The notes under the pieces are model-generated. The model worked only from the letters and a program-made list of their open reading frames with translations, made no database searches and was not told where the DNA came from. A program made the translations under genes and the position numbers. A stretch of DNA of 64,000 nt, taken from the NCBI RefSeq assembly GCF_004684935.1, contig NZ_SRJD01000004.1, positions 1 through 64,000 of the forward strand, given 5' to 3'. Below are positions 34,925 through 45,714 of this stretch, piece by piece (positions within the stretch are counted from its first letter, which is position 1; every line of letters starts with the position of its first letter). Source of the DNA: Sporolactobacillus shoreae (GTDB lineage: Bacteria; Bacillota; Bacilli; Bacillales; Sporolactobacillaceae).

Positions 34925-37822
34925 GTGTCAGCCTTTGAACTGAATACGTTAAGTCGAACGAATCCCTGGCAAGGTTTCTCCGGACTGAATCTTGCTTACA
35001 TTGATGAACAGTATGACAAATATCTTGATGACCCGGCAACAGTGGATAAGACTCTGAAAAAACTTTTTGACAAACTGGGAAGACCAAAAGACAGCAGCGT
35101 ACCGCCAGATTTCCGAAATGAACAAACATACAGCTCTGCGGAAAGCGAATTTGAGTTGTCCCAGGTTGTTGGCGCCGTACGCCTCGCGGAACGTATTCGG
35201 GCATACGGTCATCTGCTTGCCCATGTCAATCCGCTGCGCAATCATCATGTGATTGAAACACATTTAATGGATCTGGCTTCTTTTAATCTTTCGCCCAGAA
35301 AAATGAAAGCGATTCCATCAAAGGTCATCTGGCCGGCCGCACCGGATCGTGTGCGAAACGCATTGGATGTGGTCAATTATCTGCGAAATCTCTATTCACG
35401 GTCGCTGGCGTATGAGTTTTCCCATGTACAGGATCTGGATGAAAAAAAGTGGCTGAACAGTGCGGTTGAAAGCGAACGTTTCCAGTATGTGTGTACCGAC
35501 CTTGAAAAAAAGGATCTTTTAAAGGAACTCGTCAAGGTAGAAACCTTTGAACGATTCCTTCATAAAACCTTCGTCGGGCAGAAACGCTTCTCGATCGAAG
35601 GGCTGGATGTGCTGGTGCCGATGCTGGATAAGCTGATCCAATACAGCGTGGGAGACGGGGCGAAACGGGTCATGATCAGTATGGCTCACCGCGGCAGGCT
35701 GAGTGTTCTCGCACATATTCTGGGCAAACCTTACGAAAAAATTCTTGCGGAATTCGTCCACGCTCCGATCAAAAGCATGGTGCCTTCGGAAGGATCGAAG
35801 GGGATCAATTACGGATGGACAGGCGACGTTAAATACCATTTGGGCGCGGCCCGGTCCATTGAAGACAGCCATAAAAAATATTTACTTCAGTACACGGAGG
35901 AGAATGAGGGAAAAGAGTCTGAATTTCAGGTGCGCCTGACCTTGGCCAATAACCCGAGCCATCTGGAGGCTGTCGATCCCGTCATTGAAGGCTATGCCCG
36001 CGCGGCTCAGGATGACCGGAGGGTGAAAGGCTTTCCTGTCCAGAATACAGAAAAAGCGGTGCCGATTATGATCCATGGCGACGCGGCTTTCCCAGGGGAA
36101 GGGGTCGTCGCGGAAACGCTCAATCTGAGCAGACTGAAGGGTTTCAATACGGGGGGCACCATTCACATTATCGCAAACAATCAGCTTGGATTTACTACGG
36201 ATCAGGAGGACGAGCGTTCGACCGCCTACGCCAGTGATCTCGCCAAGGGATTTGAAATCCCAATCGTCCATGTTAACGCGGACGATCCGGAAGCGTGCCT
36301 GAGCGCAATCACGCTTGCTTATGAATATCGGAAAAAATTTGGCAAAGACTTTCTGATCGATTTGTGCGGTTACAGGCGTTACGGGCACAATGAGTCGGAT
36401 GACCCTTCGGCGACGCAGCCGCTTCTTTATCAGATTATCCGGAATCATCCGACCGTCAGCGATATTTATCTGAAGAAACTGGAGAAAGAAAAGCTAGTCG
36501 GGGAAGATGTAGTATCACGGTATAAAATTCACCTGACGGATAAGTTTCAGGCGATCTATAATGCATCACGCGATAAAGAAAAAGATCTTAAAGAAGTGCC
36601 CTTTCCCAAAAAGCTGGCCGAACCGCTCAGCCATATTCAGACAAAAGTTCCGGTTGACGAGCTCCGGGAATTGAACGATGAGCTACTTGACTGGCCCGAA
36701 GATCTGCGTGTATATCCGAAACTGGCAAAAATTCTGAGGCGTCGGGAAACAGCGCTGAATGCCGGGCATAAAATTGACTGGGGAACAGGGGAATCCCTTG
36801 CGTTCGCTTCGATTCTCCACGACGGCACGCCGATCCGCTTTACCGGACAGGACGTGGAGCGCGGGACATTCGCCCACCGTCACGCGGTGCTTCACGATGT
36901 GGCGACGGGAGCCCGCTATACGCCATATCATCATATGAAAAATGTGAATGTGTCTTTTGACATTCACAACAGTCCTCTTTCCGAAACAGCGGTGATCGGT
37001 TTTGAGTACGGGTACAATGTTTTCGCTCCCGAAACACTGGTTCTCTGGGAAGCACAGTTCGGCGACTTTGCCAATGTCGGCCAGGTCATGTTCGATCAGT
37101 TTGTGACGGCGGGCCGCGCCAAATGGGGGCAAAAGTCAGGGCTTGTCATTTTGCTTCCTCATGGCTATGAAGGCATGGGGCCGGAACACTCCAGCGGACG
37201 TCTGGAACGATTTTTGCAGCTGTCGGCGGAAAATAACTGGGTGGTGGCCAACCTCACCACTCCCGCCCAGTACTTCCACATTTTGCGCCGGCAGGCGGCC
37301 ATTCTCAACACGGACCTGGTCCGGCCGCTTGTAATTATGTCGCCCAAGAGCCTGCTCCGGCATCCGAAAGCGACTTCAATTCCGGCAGATCTGTCTGACG
37401 GCTGTTTCAAGAGTGTGCTTGAAGAGCCACTGACTTCCGGTGCACCGGAAAAAGTGGAGCGTGTGGCACTCTGCAGTGGAAAAGTCGCCGTGGATCTAGC
37501 GGTGGAAATTGAGTCCCTGAATGAGAACCTGGATTGGCTGAAAATCCTGCGTGTCGAGGAACTTTACCCATTTCCGGAACAGGAGATCAAAGGCCTTCTG
37601 AGCCGATATCCGCAGCTGAAAGAAATTGTATGGCTGCAGGAAGAACCGAAAAATATGGGTGCGTGGAATTACATCGAGCCTCATATCCGTTCCGCTAGTC
37701 CCGAAGGCGTCCGGTTGAATTATATCGGGCGGCCGGAGCGGTCGAGCACGGCGACCGGAGAACCGAAATTTCACAAGCTGGAACAAAAAAGGATTATCGC
37801 TGAAACTTTGCATAGAAATTGA
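34925..37822 (+). CDS. odhA: 2-oxoglutarate dehydrogenase E1 component
   Basis: A 965-residue thiamine-diphosphate enzyme that decarboxylates 2-oxoglutarate and passes succinyl to the lipoyl arm of E2. Family features include [21 protein letters not shown] near residue 255, [10 protein letters not shown] and the TPP segment [25 protein letters not shown], and the C-terminal [21 protein letters not shown] at 34925 lies 9 bases after GGGGAG and gives the expected [21 protein letters not shown] start. It forms an operon with odhB, 34 bases on. Confidence 0.93.
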   Translation: MSAFELNTLSRTNPWQGFSGLNLAYIDEQYDKYLDDPATVDKTLKKLFDKLGRPKDSSVPPDFRNEQTYSSAESEFELSQVVGAVRLAERIRAYGHLLAHVNPLRNHHVIETHLMDLASFNLSPRKMKAIPSKVIWPAAPDRVRNALDVVNYLRNLYSRSLAYEFSHVQDLDEKKWLNSAVESERFQYVCTDLEKKDLLKELVKVETFERFLHKTFVGQKRFSIEGLDVLVPMLDKLIQYSVGDGAKRVMISMAHRGRLSVLAHILGKPYEKILAEFVHAPIKSMVPSEGSKGINYGWTGDVKYHLGAARSIEDSHKKYLLQYTEENEGKESEFQVRLTLANNPSHLEAVDPVIEGYARAAQDDRRVKGFPVQNTEKAVPIMIHGDAAFPGEGVVAETLNLSRLKGFNTGGTIHIIANNQLGFTTDQEDERSTAYASDLAKGFEIPIVHVNADDPEACLSAITLAYEYRKKFGKDFLIDLCGYRRYGHNESDDPSATQPLLYQIIRNHPTVSDIYLKKLEKEKLVGEDVVSRYKIHLTDKFQAIYNASRDKEKDLKEVPFPKKLAEPLSHIQTKVPVDELRELNDELLDWPEDLRVYPKLAKILRRRETALNAGHKIDWGTGESLAFASILHDGTPIRFTGQDVERGTFAHRHAVLHDVATGARYTPYHHMKNVNVSFDIHNSPLSETAVIGFEYGYNVFAPETLVLWEAQFGDFANVGQVMFDQFVTAGRAKWGQKSGLVILLPHGYEGMGPEHSSGRLERFLQLSAENNWVVANLTTPAQYFHILRRQAAILNTDLVRPLVIMSPKSLLRHPKATSIPADLSDGCFKSVLEEPLTSGAPEKVERVALCSGKVAVDLAVEIESLNENLDWLKILRVEELYPFPEQEIKGLLSRYPQLKEIVWLQEEPKNMGAWNYIEPHIRSASPEGVRLNYIGRPERSSTATGEPKFHKLEQKRIIAETLHRN

Positions 37823-37856
37823 AAATAGATTGTTTGCGATTCGGGAGGGGATCAGG

Positions 37857-39080
37857 ATGATTGAAGTCAAAGTGCCGGAACTTGCAGAGTCAATTACAGA
37901 AGGAACCATTGTCAGGTGGCTGGTCGATGTCGGAAATCAGGTCAATCAGGGTGACGACATCGCCGAAATTGAAACAGACAAGGTCAATATCCAGATCAGT
38001 GCCGAACACGCGGGTGTTTTGAAAAAGATTGAGAAAAATGTGGATGACACGGTCGAAGTCGGTGAAGTCATTGCGCTGCTCGATGATGAGAACGCTGAAA
38101 AGGGGGAAGCGGCTGGCGGCGCATCTTCTTCTGAAATTGAAAAAATTGATCCTGCTGAAAAGGTACCGGAGACCCCGGCACCGGCGAGTAAAATTGCTTC
38201 CCCCGCCGCGAGAAAACTGGCCAGGGAAAAAGGAATTGATCTGGATACCGTGCAGACAAATGATCCGCTCGGGCGCATCCGTGCAGAGGACATTGCTCGG
38301 CAAACTGAAAAGCCAATAACTTATGAAGACACGTCGATTCCGGATGAATTGGCAGAGGCTGATCCGGAAAAACCAGTGGAACGCATCAAAATGACACGCC
38401 GCCGCCAGACCATTGCCAGCAAATTGGTCGCTGCGCAGCATGAAGCGGCAATGCTCACCACTTTTAATGAAGTCGATCTGACTGCGATCATGGCCGTGCG
38501 CAACCGGCGCAAGGAAGCTTTCGTGCAGGCGCACGATGTCAAGCTGGGTTTCATGTCTTTCTTTACCAAAGCAGTCGTCGGCGCGCTGAAAAATTTTCCA
38601 CTACTCAATGCGGAAATCAGCGGCACAGACATTCTGGTCAAAAAGTTTTATGATATCGGCATCGCTGTAGCTACCGATCAGGGGCTGGTTGTTCCAGTCG
38701 TCCGCGGTGCCGACCGGCTGAACTTCGCGGAAATTGAGCGGTCGATCAAAGACCTTGCTGTCAAAGCGCGGACGAACAAGCTGACACTGAGCGATCTGCA
38801 GGGCGGGACTTTCACAATTACAAACGGCGGGACATTTGGATCGCTGCTCTCCACACCGATTATCAACGCACCACAGGTTGGTATTCTCGGGATGCATGGT
38901 ATCAAAAAGCGTCCGATAGCCGTGGAGACGCCTGAAGGAGATAAAATTGAAATTCGCCCGATGATGTATATCGCGTTGTCCTACGACCACAGGATTGTGG
39001 ACGGCAGTGAAGCAGTCCGTTTTCTCGTGACAGTCAAGAAGCTGCTGGAAGACCCTGAGACGCTTCTTCTTGAAAGCTGA
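37857..39080 (+). CDS. odhB: 2-oxoglutarate dehydrogenase E2 (dihydrolipoyl succinyltransferase)
   Basis: A 407-residue acyltransferase. The lipoyl domain (1-78) has the modified Lys in [12 protein letters not shown] (residue ~42). An Ala/Pro/Glu linker and a peripheral subunit-binding domain ([27 protein letters not shown]) follow, then the catalytic domain ending [13 protein letters not shown] with the active His. ATG at 37857 follows GAGGGG. The shared E3 subunit is not encoded here. Confidence 0.94.
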   Translation: MIEVKVPELAESITEGTIVRWLVDVGNQVNQGDDIAEIETDKVNIQISAEHAGVLKKIEKNVDDTVEVGEVIALLDDENAEKGEAAGGASSSEIEKIDPAEKVPETPAPASKIASPAARKLAREKGIDLDTVQTNDPLGRIRAEDIARQTEKPITYEDTSIPDELAEADPEKPVERIKMTRRRQTIASKLVAAQHEAAMLTTFNEVDLTAIMAVRNRRKEAFVQAHDVKLGFMSFFTKAVVGALKNFPLLNAEISGTDILVKKFYDIGIAVATDQGLVVPVVRGADRLNFAEIERSIKDLAVKARTNKLTLSDLQGGTFTITNGGTFGSLLSTPIINAPQVGILGMHGIKKRPIAVETPEGDKIEIRPMMYIALSYDHRIVDGSEAVRFLVTVKKLLEDPETLLLES

Positions 39081-39271
39081 GGCCAAAAATCAAGTGTTTC
39101 AGAAAAAGGCGAAAACATGGGGTTTCTGTCACATTTTCTAATATGTATGATTTTTGTCACACAAATCGTACAAAAATAAGAAATTATCGAGTATAATTAG
39201 TTAAGAAAAAATTAAGTGCGAAAAGGCGACATGTCGATTGGCGCTAGCCTTTAAACAAAGGTGTGATTAGT

Positions 39272-39994
39272 GTGGAAAATGCGGCAGACCTCGAACAGGC
39301 ACAGATGAACAATACGACGATGTTCTCTGAACAGAACCTGAACGCCATAAAGTCGATCATGAGTGTGACCGACTTTAAGAAAGACTCAAACATTTACTGG
39401 GAAGGCGACCCTTCCGACAAACTCTATTATTTGATCAAAGGCCGCGTGAAACTTTACAAATCGGCTTATGACGGAAAAGACCTTGTGCTCCATTACTTTA
39501 CACCGAATGATCTGTTCGGCGAGCTGGCATGCTTTGGCTTTGAGGAGTACTCATTTACGGCGCACGCGGTGACAAACTGCACGATTGGTGTTGTTGCTGA
39601 AAGGGACCTGGAAGCTCTGCTCCTGCCGAACTCAAGCCTGTCCTTCGAATTTATGAAATGGATCGGACTGATGAGCAAGTATACACAGATCAAGCTGCGC
39701 GACCTTCTCTTTTACGGGAAAAACGGTGCGCTCGCTTCAACACTTTTGCGCATGGCGCACGGATATGGGAAAAAAGAAGCGGACGGGATCCATTATTCGA
39801 TCAATCTGACAAACTCCGATCTTGCGCAGCTGATCGGTTCCACACGCGAAACGGTGAATCGTATGCTGCAGGCGTGGAAGAACGACGGGGCGATCAATTA
39901 TTATCATGGTTCGATCGTGATCAAAGACGTGGATTATATCAAGGCGATCTGCCACTGCGAGGACAAATGCCCGATGAATATCTGCCGTCTGTGA
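39272..39994 (+). CDS. fnr: Fnr-type Crp-family regulator with C-terminal cysteines
   Basis: A 240-residue regulator with a cyclic-nucleotide-binding-like domain (~25-140), a dimer helix, and a helix-turn-helix NSDLAQLIGSTRETVNRMLQAWKNDG. The tail CHCEDKCPMNICRL has cysteines at 227, 229, 233 and 238, recalling Bacillus Fnr, whose 4Fe-4S cluster is held by C-terminal cysteines plus an Asp. The N-terminal cysteine set of E. coli FNR is absent. GTG at 39272 follows AAAGGTG. A TATAAT lies at 39192. It probably senses oxygen; targets are unknown. Confidence 0.82.
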   Translation: MENAADLEQAQMNNTTMFSEQNLNAIKSIMSVTDFKKDSNIYWEGDPSDKLYYLIKGRVKLYKSAYDGKDLVLHYFTPNDLFGELACFGFEEYSFTAHAVTNCTIGVVAERDLEALLLPNSSLSFEFMKWIGLMSKYTQIKLRDLLFYGKNGALASTLLRMAHGYGKKEADGIHYSINLTNSDLAQLIGSTRETVNRMLQAWKNDGAINYYHGSIVIKDVDYIKAICHCEDKCPMNICRL

Positions 39995-40117
39995 TATGTG
40001 AAAAGCTTCAGAGCGACTTTCGGGAAACCGGCAAAGCCGCTCTTTTTGTTATTGACTCTGCTAAACGTGTCTGCTCTTTTTCGCTCTATGTGCTTGCTTT
40101 CCGCGTGAGTGGCCGGG

Positions 40118-40189
40118 GACTTCTGAAGACCGATTTCTCTCCCTTAACGACCGATTTTTGCCGCTAAAGACCGATTTCTATCGATCAAG
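40118..40189. repeat. Short array of degenerate ~21-bp repeats
   Basis: GACCGATTT recurs at 40127, 40148 and 40168 (steps 21 and 20), with TTAA/CTAAA before each later unit. No gene is visible in 39995-40216. Confidence 0.65.
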
Positions 40190-40216
40190 CAAGGAACGAT
40201 TTTTTAGTGTTGAGCA

Positions 40217-40264
40217 CAAAAAGAACGCTGACAGGGATTTTTTCACTGTCAGCGTTCTTTTTAT
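40217..40264. terminator. Strong bidirectional terminator
   Basis: AAAGAACGCTGACAG pairs perfectly with CTGTCAGCGTTCTTT, flanked by A and T runs; it can end both fnr and the minus-strand gene at 40269. Confidence 0.9.
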
Positions 40265-40268
40265 CTAT

Positions 40269-40514
40269 TCACTGCTGTTGTTGCTGTTGCTGAAAGCCGA
40301 TTTCTTCTTTGACAGCCTTATAAGCGGCATCCAGATTGCGAATGCGGCGGATCAGCTCGAAATTTTTATTGATCCTGTCCTGAATGATTGCTGAAACGAC
40401 CGTGTGATAATAGCTGTTCAATGTCTGATTCGGTGAAAAGCGGTCGCTGTTTTTATTGATCTGCAGACGCAGCGTCTCTTTGAAGTAGTCGACACTAAAT
40501 AAATTTGAATCCAT
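40269..40514 (-). CDS. Small helical protein with poly-Gln tail
   Basis: An 81-residue, largely helical, basic protein (VVSAIIQDRINKNFELIRRIRNLDAAYKAVKEEIGF) ending in seven consecutive Gln. ATG at 40514 is 8 bases after AAGGAG, and a strong terminator follows. I do not recognise the family. The Gln run is a CAG/CAA repeat that could vary in length by slippage. Confidence 0.6.
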   Translation of the reverse strand: MDSNLFSVDYFKETLRLQINKNSDRFSPNQTLNSYYHTVVSAIIQDRINKNFELIRRIRNLDAAYKAVKEEIGFQQQQQQQ

Positions 40515-40556
40515 TGATTTCACTCCTTGCGCGATTAGTTATTGTTGAACTATATG

Positions 40557-41225
40557 CTAACTAATGATTGTCCATTCGTTCTCTCCGCCGTGGACCTGTG
40601 TAAACATTTCGGCTATTTTACTGATCAGCTTCCGGACCTCTTCATCAGGCATGGAAGGGCGGAGATAGACGATCTGAAGCGCGTTTTCCGTCTGCTCTGT
40701 GACACAGGTGCGTCTGGAGTCGACGATCGGGCTTCCGAATACCCCTACACTGTCTGCCGAAACGATTTTATCTTCCATATTCATCACTCTGCCGTTCAAT
40801 CCGTCATACTCGTCTTTAGCGGTGCCGACAGTGATTCGGACAGGGGTGCGGACGTGGTCAAGATCATAAATTCCGAGGGGAATGCTGAACTGGACGCTGA
40901 AGAAATTGTTCAGGTCCACGGCCGAATGAATCATGTGCGGCTGCCCATCTTTCTTTATCTTTCTCAGCAAGGCCTCCTGAGAGGGGCGGTATCGCGACGG
41001 ATCGGTCCCCACCTTTTTAAAGACTGACCGCCATTCCTTCACGCCCGGAATCTCGCCGAACGGCTGGCTTTCCAATGACAGTTGTATGCTTTCATAAAAG
41101 AGCGGGAGCCTGTCTGCAATCATTGGGGGCATCTCTGAAATAACAATATGATGATAACAGATGACGCCCGCTTTGAAATCCGGGACCAGACTTTTCAGTT
41201 TTGTTGAGACAGAAAGATCAAGCAT
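40557..41225 (-). CDS. B3/B4 domain protein (PheT-like domain, stand-alone)
   Basis: A 222-residue protein built on the B3/B4 fold of phenylalanyl-tRNA synthetase beta. Typical blocks are IPGVKEWRSVFKKVGTDPSRYRPSQEALLRKI, the HSAVDLNNFFSVQFSIPLGIYDLD segment and a C-terminal TENALQIVYLRPSMP. Stand-alone members may edit or bind misacylated tRNA or amino acids; none is well studied. Start chosen at the first ATG, 222 residues being the usual length. Confidence 0.8.
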   Translation of the reverse strand: MLDLSVSTKLKSLVPDFKAGVICYHHIVISEMPPMIADRLPLFYESIQLSLESQPFGEIPGVKEWRSVFKKVGTDPSRYRPSQEALLRKIKKDGQPHMIHSAVDLNNFFSVQFSIPLGIYDLDHVRTPVRITVGTAKDEYDGLNGRVMNMEDKIVSADSVGVFGSPIVDSRRTCVTEQTENALQIVYLRPSMPDEEVRKLISKIAEMFTQVHGGENEWTIIS

Positions 41226-41328
41226 GACGCGCCTCCCGATAATTATTCTACCTACAGTTTACCATATACAGGCCGTCAGGTTCCGATTTCTGTAAGGGGT
41301 GATTAAGCGAATTTAAAGTAGCTTTAAA

Positions 41329-41347
41329 CGAACGAATGTTCTATAAT
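41329..41347 (+). promoter_or_regulatory. LexA (DinR) box overlapping the ogt promoter
   Basis: CGAACGAATGTTCT (41329-41342) matches the Bacillus SOS box CGAACRNRYGTTYC at 13 of 14 positions. The -10 hexamer TATAAT (41342-41347) begins at its last base. No good -35 is seen. Confidence 0.75.
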
Positions 41348-41396
41348 AAAAGTAAAGTCATACTGAAAATGAACCGAAAAAAAAGGAGATCGGATA

Positions 41397-41927
41397 ATGA
41401 TTCAAAGAAACTATCTGTCTGTTTCCGGCATTGATACGCCGGCAGGTCCGCTGACTCTTGCTTCATATGACAAGCAGTTATGCCATATTGATTTCGGAAC
41501 GCTGAACGAAACGAAGGATCATTTGATACAATGGGCAAAATCCGTCGGTCTTCCGGTTGAAATCAGGGAGAGCGAAGACGATCTGGCGGATGCTGTGGAT
41601 CAAATCCGTGGCTACTTCTCAGGTGAAAGGACATCATTCGATCTGAATCTGATGATGAAGGGGACCCTGTTTCAGAAAAAAGTCTGGACCGCGCTGGCGC
41701 ACATCCCTTACGGGGAAACCAAAACTTATAAAGAAATTGCGCTTGCGGTCGGGAATCAGAAGGCTGTTCGGGCAGTGGGCGGAGCCAACAATAAAAATCC
41801 GCTTCCGATTGTCATTCCGTGCCATCGGGTCATTGGCTCCGATGGGTCACTGATCGGATACGGCGGAGGGCTGGACAAAAAACGTCTGATGCTGCATCTG
41901 GAGAAAGCAGAGACTGTAATGGAATAA
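41397..41927 (+). CDS. ogt: Methylated-DNA-protein-cysteine methyltransferase
   Basis: A 176-residue suicide repair protein that removes alkyl groups from O6 of guanine. The acceptor Cys is in PIVIPCHRVIGSDGSLIGYGGGL, with the HTH-like FQKKVWTALAHIPYGETKTYKEIA before it. ATG follows AAGGAG. The LexA box over its promoter suggests SOS induction, whereas the Bacillus ada genes answer to methylated Ada. Confidence 0.93.
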   Translation: MIQRNYLSVSGIDTPAGPLTLASYDKQLCHIDFGTLNETKDHLIQWAKSVGLPVEIRESEDDLADAVDQIRGYFSGERTSFDLNLMMKGTLFQKKVWTALAHIPYGETKTYKEIALAVGNQKAVRAVGGANNKNPLPIVIPCHRVIGSDGSLIGYGGGLDKKRLMLHLEKAETVME

Positions 41928-42026
41928 AATATTTCCCTGATCCCAAACCCGAAGCCACGCCTGCATGAAACGACCATATCAGGCATACATGTAAAGCAAT
42001 GGCTGGCTGGAAAGCGGGGGATTGGA

Positions 42027-42929
42027 ATGGATTGGCAGGAAGCCTTCCGGGGGCACGTCCGTGCTCTGGCTGAGTGGTGGGTGAATCAGGAGGAACGCAC
42101 CGGCCTGATCCTCGCACCTGATGAGCATGCGCGATTTTTGAGAAAAAGCCAGATGTTTCAGGACAACCAGGCGGAAGTTGAAAAAACGGTGGTTCGCGCC
42201 AAATTAAAACAGGTGAAAATGAAACGGGAAGACCGCGTGATTGATTATCAGCTGCACTGCCAGTGGCTGATCCGGCAGGAAGGGAAGTTCTACCTTGAAG
42301 AAAAGATAGAGGAGAGACAGGCTGTCCTGCGTGGAGAGAATGTTGTTTCCGACCGGATGACTATCATTTTGAACCCTGGGAAACCGGTTGAACCATTGAA
42401 TTTCGCCGATGACCCCCTTGACGGGCTGCGCGGCAAACAGCGTAGGTACGACAGACGTAAAGCGGTTCGTTATGCAGAACTCTGGTGGAATCAGAGAAAT
42501 CCGAGCTTTGTTCATGTGGAAAATGACTGCACAAATTTTATTTCGCAATGCCTCTTTGCCGGTGATATTCCGGTTTGGGGGCAGCCGGTCCGCGGTAGAG
42601 GCTGGTGGCACGCACCAACCAACTGGAGTTTCAGCTGGGCCGTTGCCAACAGTTTCCGCTGGTATCTGAGCCGGAGCGGCAATATCATCGGTGCGACTGA
42701 GGCGGATCATGCCTGGAAGCTGGTTCCCGGAGATGTCATTTGCTATGATTTTGAGGGGGACGGCCACTGGAATCATAACACAATCGTCACCGCTCTGGAT
42801 CCGTCAGGCCAGCCACTGGTTAATGCGCATACGTATGACGCGCGGAACCGAAACTGGACCTACACCGATTCGCCCGCCTGGACAAAAAAAATCCAGTATA
42901 AATTTTTTCATATCGAGGATGAGGCATGA
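42027..42929 (+). CDS. Amidase-domain protein (putative Cys-His hydrolase)
   Basis: A 300-residue protein. The C-terminal domain (~140-297) has the Cys motif NDCTNFISQCLFAG, then GWWHAPTNWSFSW, a PGDVICYDFEGDGHWNHNTIV block and the NAHTYDARNR His motif, the signature of the putative amidase domain family. The N-terminal half is charged and helical with no signal peptide, so it is probably cytosolic or released on lysis. Substrate unknown; a cell-wall peptide is plausible. ATG follows GGGGGAT. Confidence 0.78.
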   Translation: MDWQEAFRGHVRALAEWWVNQEERTGLILAPDEHARFLRKSQMFQDNQAEVEKTVVRAKLKQVKMKREDRVIDYQLHCQWLIRQEGKFYLEEKIEERQAVLRGENVVSDRMTIILNPGKPVEPLNFADDPLDGLRGKQRRYDRRKAVRYAELWWNQRNPSFVHVENDCTNFISQCLFAGDIPVWGQPVRGRGWWHAPTNWSFSWAVANSFRWYLSRSGNIIGATEADHAWKLVPGDVICYDFEGDGHWNHNTIVTALDPSGQPLVNAHTYDARNRNWTYTDSPAWTKKIQYKFFHIEDEA

Positions 42930-42983
42930 ACTATCTTCGAATGTGATATAATGAAGAAGCTTTTTTTTGAGATTTGGAACAAA

Positions 42984-43011
42984 GACGGCCGCCGTTATGG
43001 CCGCTTTTTAG
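42984..43011 (+). terminator. Probable terminator after the amidase gene
   Basis: CGGCC pairs with GGCCG across an 8-base loop, followed by CTTTTT. Confidence 0.5.
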
Positions 43012-43089
43012 CGCTTAGAACTATTTTAAGGAAATTCTAAAACTTGCCTGATCAGGCAGGGCGGATAAAATTCAGAGGTGCTCAGGATC

Positions 43090-43563
43090 ATGAGTATTCA
43101 TGTTGTTCTTTACCAGCCACAGATCCCGCCGAATACAGGAAATATTGCCCGGACGTGCGCCGGTACGCACAGTTCGCTGCATCTGATCCGGCCGCTTGGC
43201 TTTTCAACGGATGACCGGCATCTGAAACGCGCCGGCCTGGACTACTGGCCATCGGTTGATCTTCACTATTACGATTCGCTGGAAGACTTTTTTGAAAAGC
43301 ATCCGCAGGGTGAATACTACCTTGTGGAAACAGATGGTAGCCGGCCGTACAGTGACTATGACTATAGTGATCCTGAAAAAGATTATTTCTTCTTTTTCGG
43401 GCGCGAGACGACTGGACTTCCTAAAGATTTCATTGCTACATACAGTGACCGCTGCGTCCGCCTGCCTATGACAGATAAGATTCGTTCCCTCAATTTATCA
43501 AACTCGGCCGCGATCATGATTTATGAAGCGCTGCGCCAGCAGCAGTTTCCGGACCTTACCTGA
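43090..43563 (+). CDS. trmL: tRNA (cytidine34-2'-O)-methyltransferase
   Basis: A 157-residue SPOUT-family enzyme that methylates the wobble base of leucine tRNAs. N-terminal VLYQPQIPPNTGNIARTCAGT, the knot residues FFFGRETTGLP and C-terminal RSLNLSNSAAIMIYEALRQ are the TrmL set. ATG at 43090 has GAGGTG 9 bases upstream. A tRNA-Leu (CAA) substrate is encoded at 1538-1619. Confidence 0.92.
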   Translation: MSIHVVLYQPQIPPNTGNIARTCAGTHSSLHLIRPLGFSTDDRHLKRAGLDYWPSVDLHYYDSLEDFFEKHPQGEYYLVETDGSRPYSDYDYSDPEKDYFFFFGRETTGLPKDFIATYSDRCVRLPMTDKIRSLNLSNSAAIMIYEALRQQQFPDLT

Positions 43564-43740
43564 GATTTGTCCGGGGCAAGCTTAAATCCGGAGAGAAACC
43601 ATGATTTTTTTCTGGATCATTTAGTCTAATCTGATCGGTTTTTTGCCTTAAGCGGAACAAGCCTTCAGACATTTCATGAAAGATTGATGGATCCCCGCAT
43701 ACACTTTAGTACTTGGGTTAATCTTTTCTGGGGGGATTTT

Positions 43741-45636
43741 ATGAACTTTCTTGATAAGCTGAAACAATTCCGCGATTACGAGGAACAGTTGAAATGGGAC
43801 GGAACATTTGCAGACTACCTGGAATTGGTGAAAAAAAACCCGGTGATTGCACAGTCGGCACACTCAAGGGTGTATCAGATGATTGTTTCTGCGGGTGTTT
43901 CTGAAAAAGACGGACACAAATGCTATCACTTTTTTGACGGACAGATTTATGGTCTTGAAGACGCAATTGAACGGCTGGTTGAGGAGTACTTTCATCCGGC
44001 GGCAAAAAGGCTGGATGTGAAAAAACGTATATTGCTCTTAATGGGGCCGGTCAGCGGCGGGAAATCAACGATTGTAACCATGCTGAAACGCGGGCTTGAA
44101 AAGTATTCATGGACGGATGAAGGGGCGATCTACGCGATCAAGGACTGCCCGATGCATGAGGATCCGCTGCATCTGATTCCGCCTCATCTGCGCGAGGATT
44201 TCTTTCAGGAAACGGGTATCCGCGTGGAGGGGAACCTTTCGCCGCTGAATGCGATGAAGCTGGAAAAGGAATATGGCGGAAAGATCGAGAGTGTGCCTGT
44301 TGAACGTATTTTTTTGTCCGAAGACAAGCGTGTTGGGATCGGGACGTTCAGTCCGTCTGATCCGAAGTCCCAGGACATTGCCGATCTGACCGGCAGCATT
44401 GATTTTTCAACAATTGCTGAGTATGGATCGGAATCGGATCCCCGTGCTTACCGATTTGACGGTGAACTGAATAAAGCTAACCGCGGCCTGATGGAGTTTC
44501 AGGAAATGCTGAAATGCGATGAGAAATTTCTCTGGCATTTGCTTTCACTGACTCAGGAGGGTAATTTCAAAGCCGGCCGATTCGCACTGATTTCGGCGGA
44601 TGAACTGATTGTGGCGCATACGAACGAAACAGAATACCGGACATTTATCAGCAATAAAAAAAATGAGGCGCTGCATTCACGTATGATTGTTATGCCGGTT
44701 CCTTATAATCTGAGGGTCAGTGATGAAGAAAAGATTTATCAGAAACTGATTTCAGAGAGCGATGTGGCGAAGGTCCATATCGCACCGCATGCGCTCCGGA
44801 CGGCGGCCGTTTTCTCCATTCTGACACGTTTGAAAGAATCCAAAAGCCGGGGTATTGATCTTGTAAAGAAAATGCGGCTTTATGATGGTGAAATTGTTGA
44901 AGGCTATAATGCTGCGGATATCAAAGAACTTCAGAATGAATTTTCTGATGAAGGCATGAGCGGCATTGACCCGCGCTATGTCATCAACAGGATCTCTTCA
45001 GCTATTATCAGAAAAGGAGTCCCTTCAATCAACGCGCTGGATATCCTCCGCTCGATAAAAGAGGGCCTGGATCAGCATCCTTCGATTGCCGAAGAGGAAC
45101 GAGACCGTTATACTGAATTTATCGCCATTGCGCGCAGGGAATATGACGAAATGGCGAAAAGTGAAGTACAGAAGGCCTTTGTTTATTCTTTTGAAGAATC
45201 GGCAAAAACATTAATGGATAATTATCTGGATAATGTAGAAGCGTATTGCAACAGCAACAAAATCTTTGATCCGATTACCGGTGACGAAGTAGATCCCGAT
45301 GAGAAACTGATGCGGTCGATCGAGGAGCAGATCGGTATTTCTGAAAATGCAAAAAAGGCATTCAGAGAAGAAATTCTGATTCGCATCTCGGCGTACGCGC
45401 GAAAGGGCAAACGTTTTAATTATCAGTCCCACGAGCGGTTGAGGGAGGCTATTCAGAAGAAGCTGTTTGCCGATCTGAAAGATGTTGTAAAAATTACGAC
45501 CTCCAGCAAGACACCTGACGAGACTCAGTTAAAACGGATCAATGAGGTGATCGCGCGTCTTGTTGACGAATACGGTTATAATTCTACTTCAGCAAACGAA
45601 CTATTAAGATATGTAGGCAGTTTGTTAAATCGCTGA
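43741..45636 (+). CDS. prkA: PrkA sporulation serine kinase (AAA+ domain)
   Basis: A 631-residue protein. The AAA+ part has Walker A LLLMGPVSGGKSTIV near residue 96, and the C-terminal part (~ 400-631) is the PrkA kinase-like domain. In Bacillus it is made in the mother cell under SigE and promotes sporulation. ATG at 43741 follows GGGGGG. Upstream, CATACACT at 43698 fits a SigE -10 element, but no good -35 is at the right distance. YhbH, its usual partner, lies 1.4 kb downstream on the other strand. Confidence 0.93.
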   Translation: MNFLDKLKQFRDYEEQLKWDGTFADYLELVKKNPVIAQSAHSRVYQMIVSAGVSEKDGHKCYHFFDGQIYGLEDAIERLVEEYFHPAAKRLDVKKRILLLMGPVSGGKSTIVTMLKRGLEKYSWTDEGAIYAIKDCPMHEDPLHLIPPHLREDFFQETGIRVEGNLSPLNAMKLEKEYGGKIESVPVERIFLSEDKRVGIGTFSPSDPKSQDIADLTGSIDFSTIAEYGSESDPRAYRFDGELNKANRGLMEFQEMLKCDEKFLWHLLSLTQEGNFKAGRFALISADELIVAHTNETEYRTFISNKKNEALHSRMIVMPVPYNLRVSDEEKIYQKLISESDVAKVHIAPHALRTAAVFSILTRLKESKSRGIDLVKKMRLYDGEIVEGYNAADIKELQNEFSDEGMSGIDPRYVINRISSAIIRKGVPSINALDILRSIKEGLDQHPSIAEEERDRYTEFIAIARREYDEMAKSEVQKAFVYSFEESAKTLMDNYLDNVEAYCNSNKIFDPITGDEVDPDEKLMRSIEEQIGISENAKKAFREEILIRISAYARKGKRFNYQSHERLREAIQKKLFADLKDVVKITTSSKTPDETQLKRINEVIARLVDEYGYNSTSANELLRYVGSLLNR

Positions 45637-45714
45637 TTTTCGGATGCTTCCTTTACTTCGGCAGCCGAAAATGAAAGACGGGCGGTTTGCTTCTGCAAAG
45701 CAAAGGGGCAGTCG

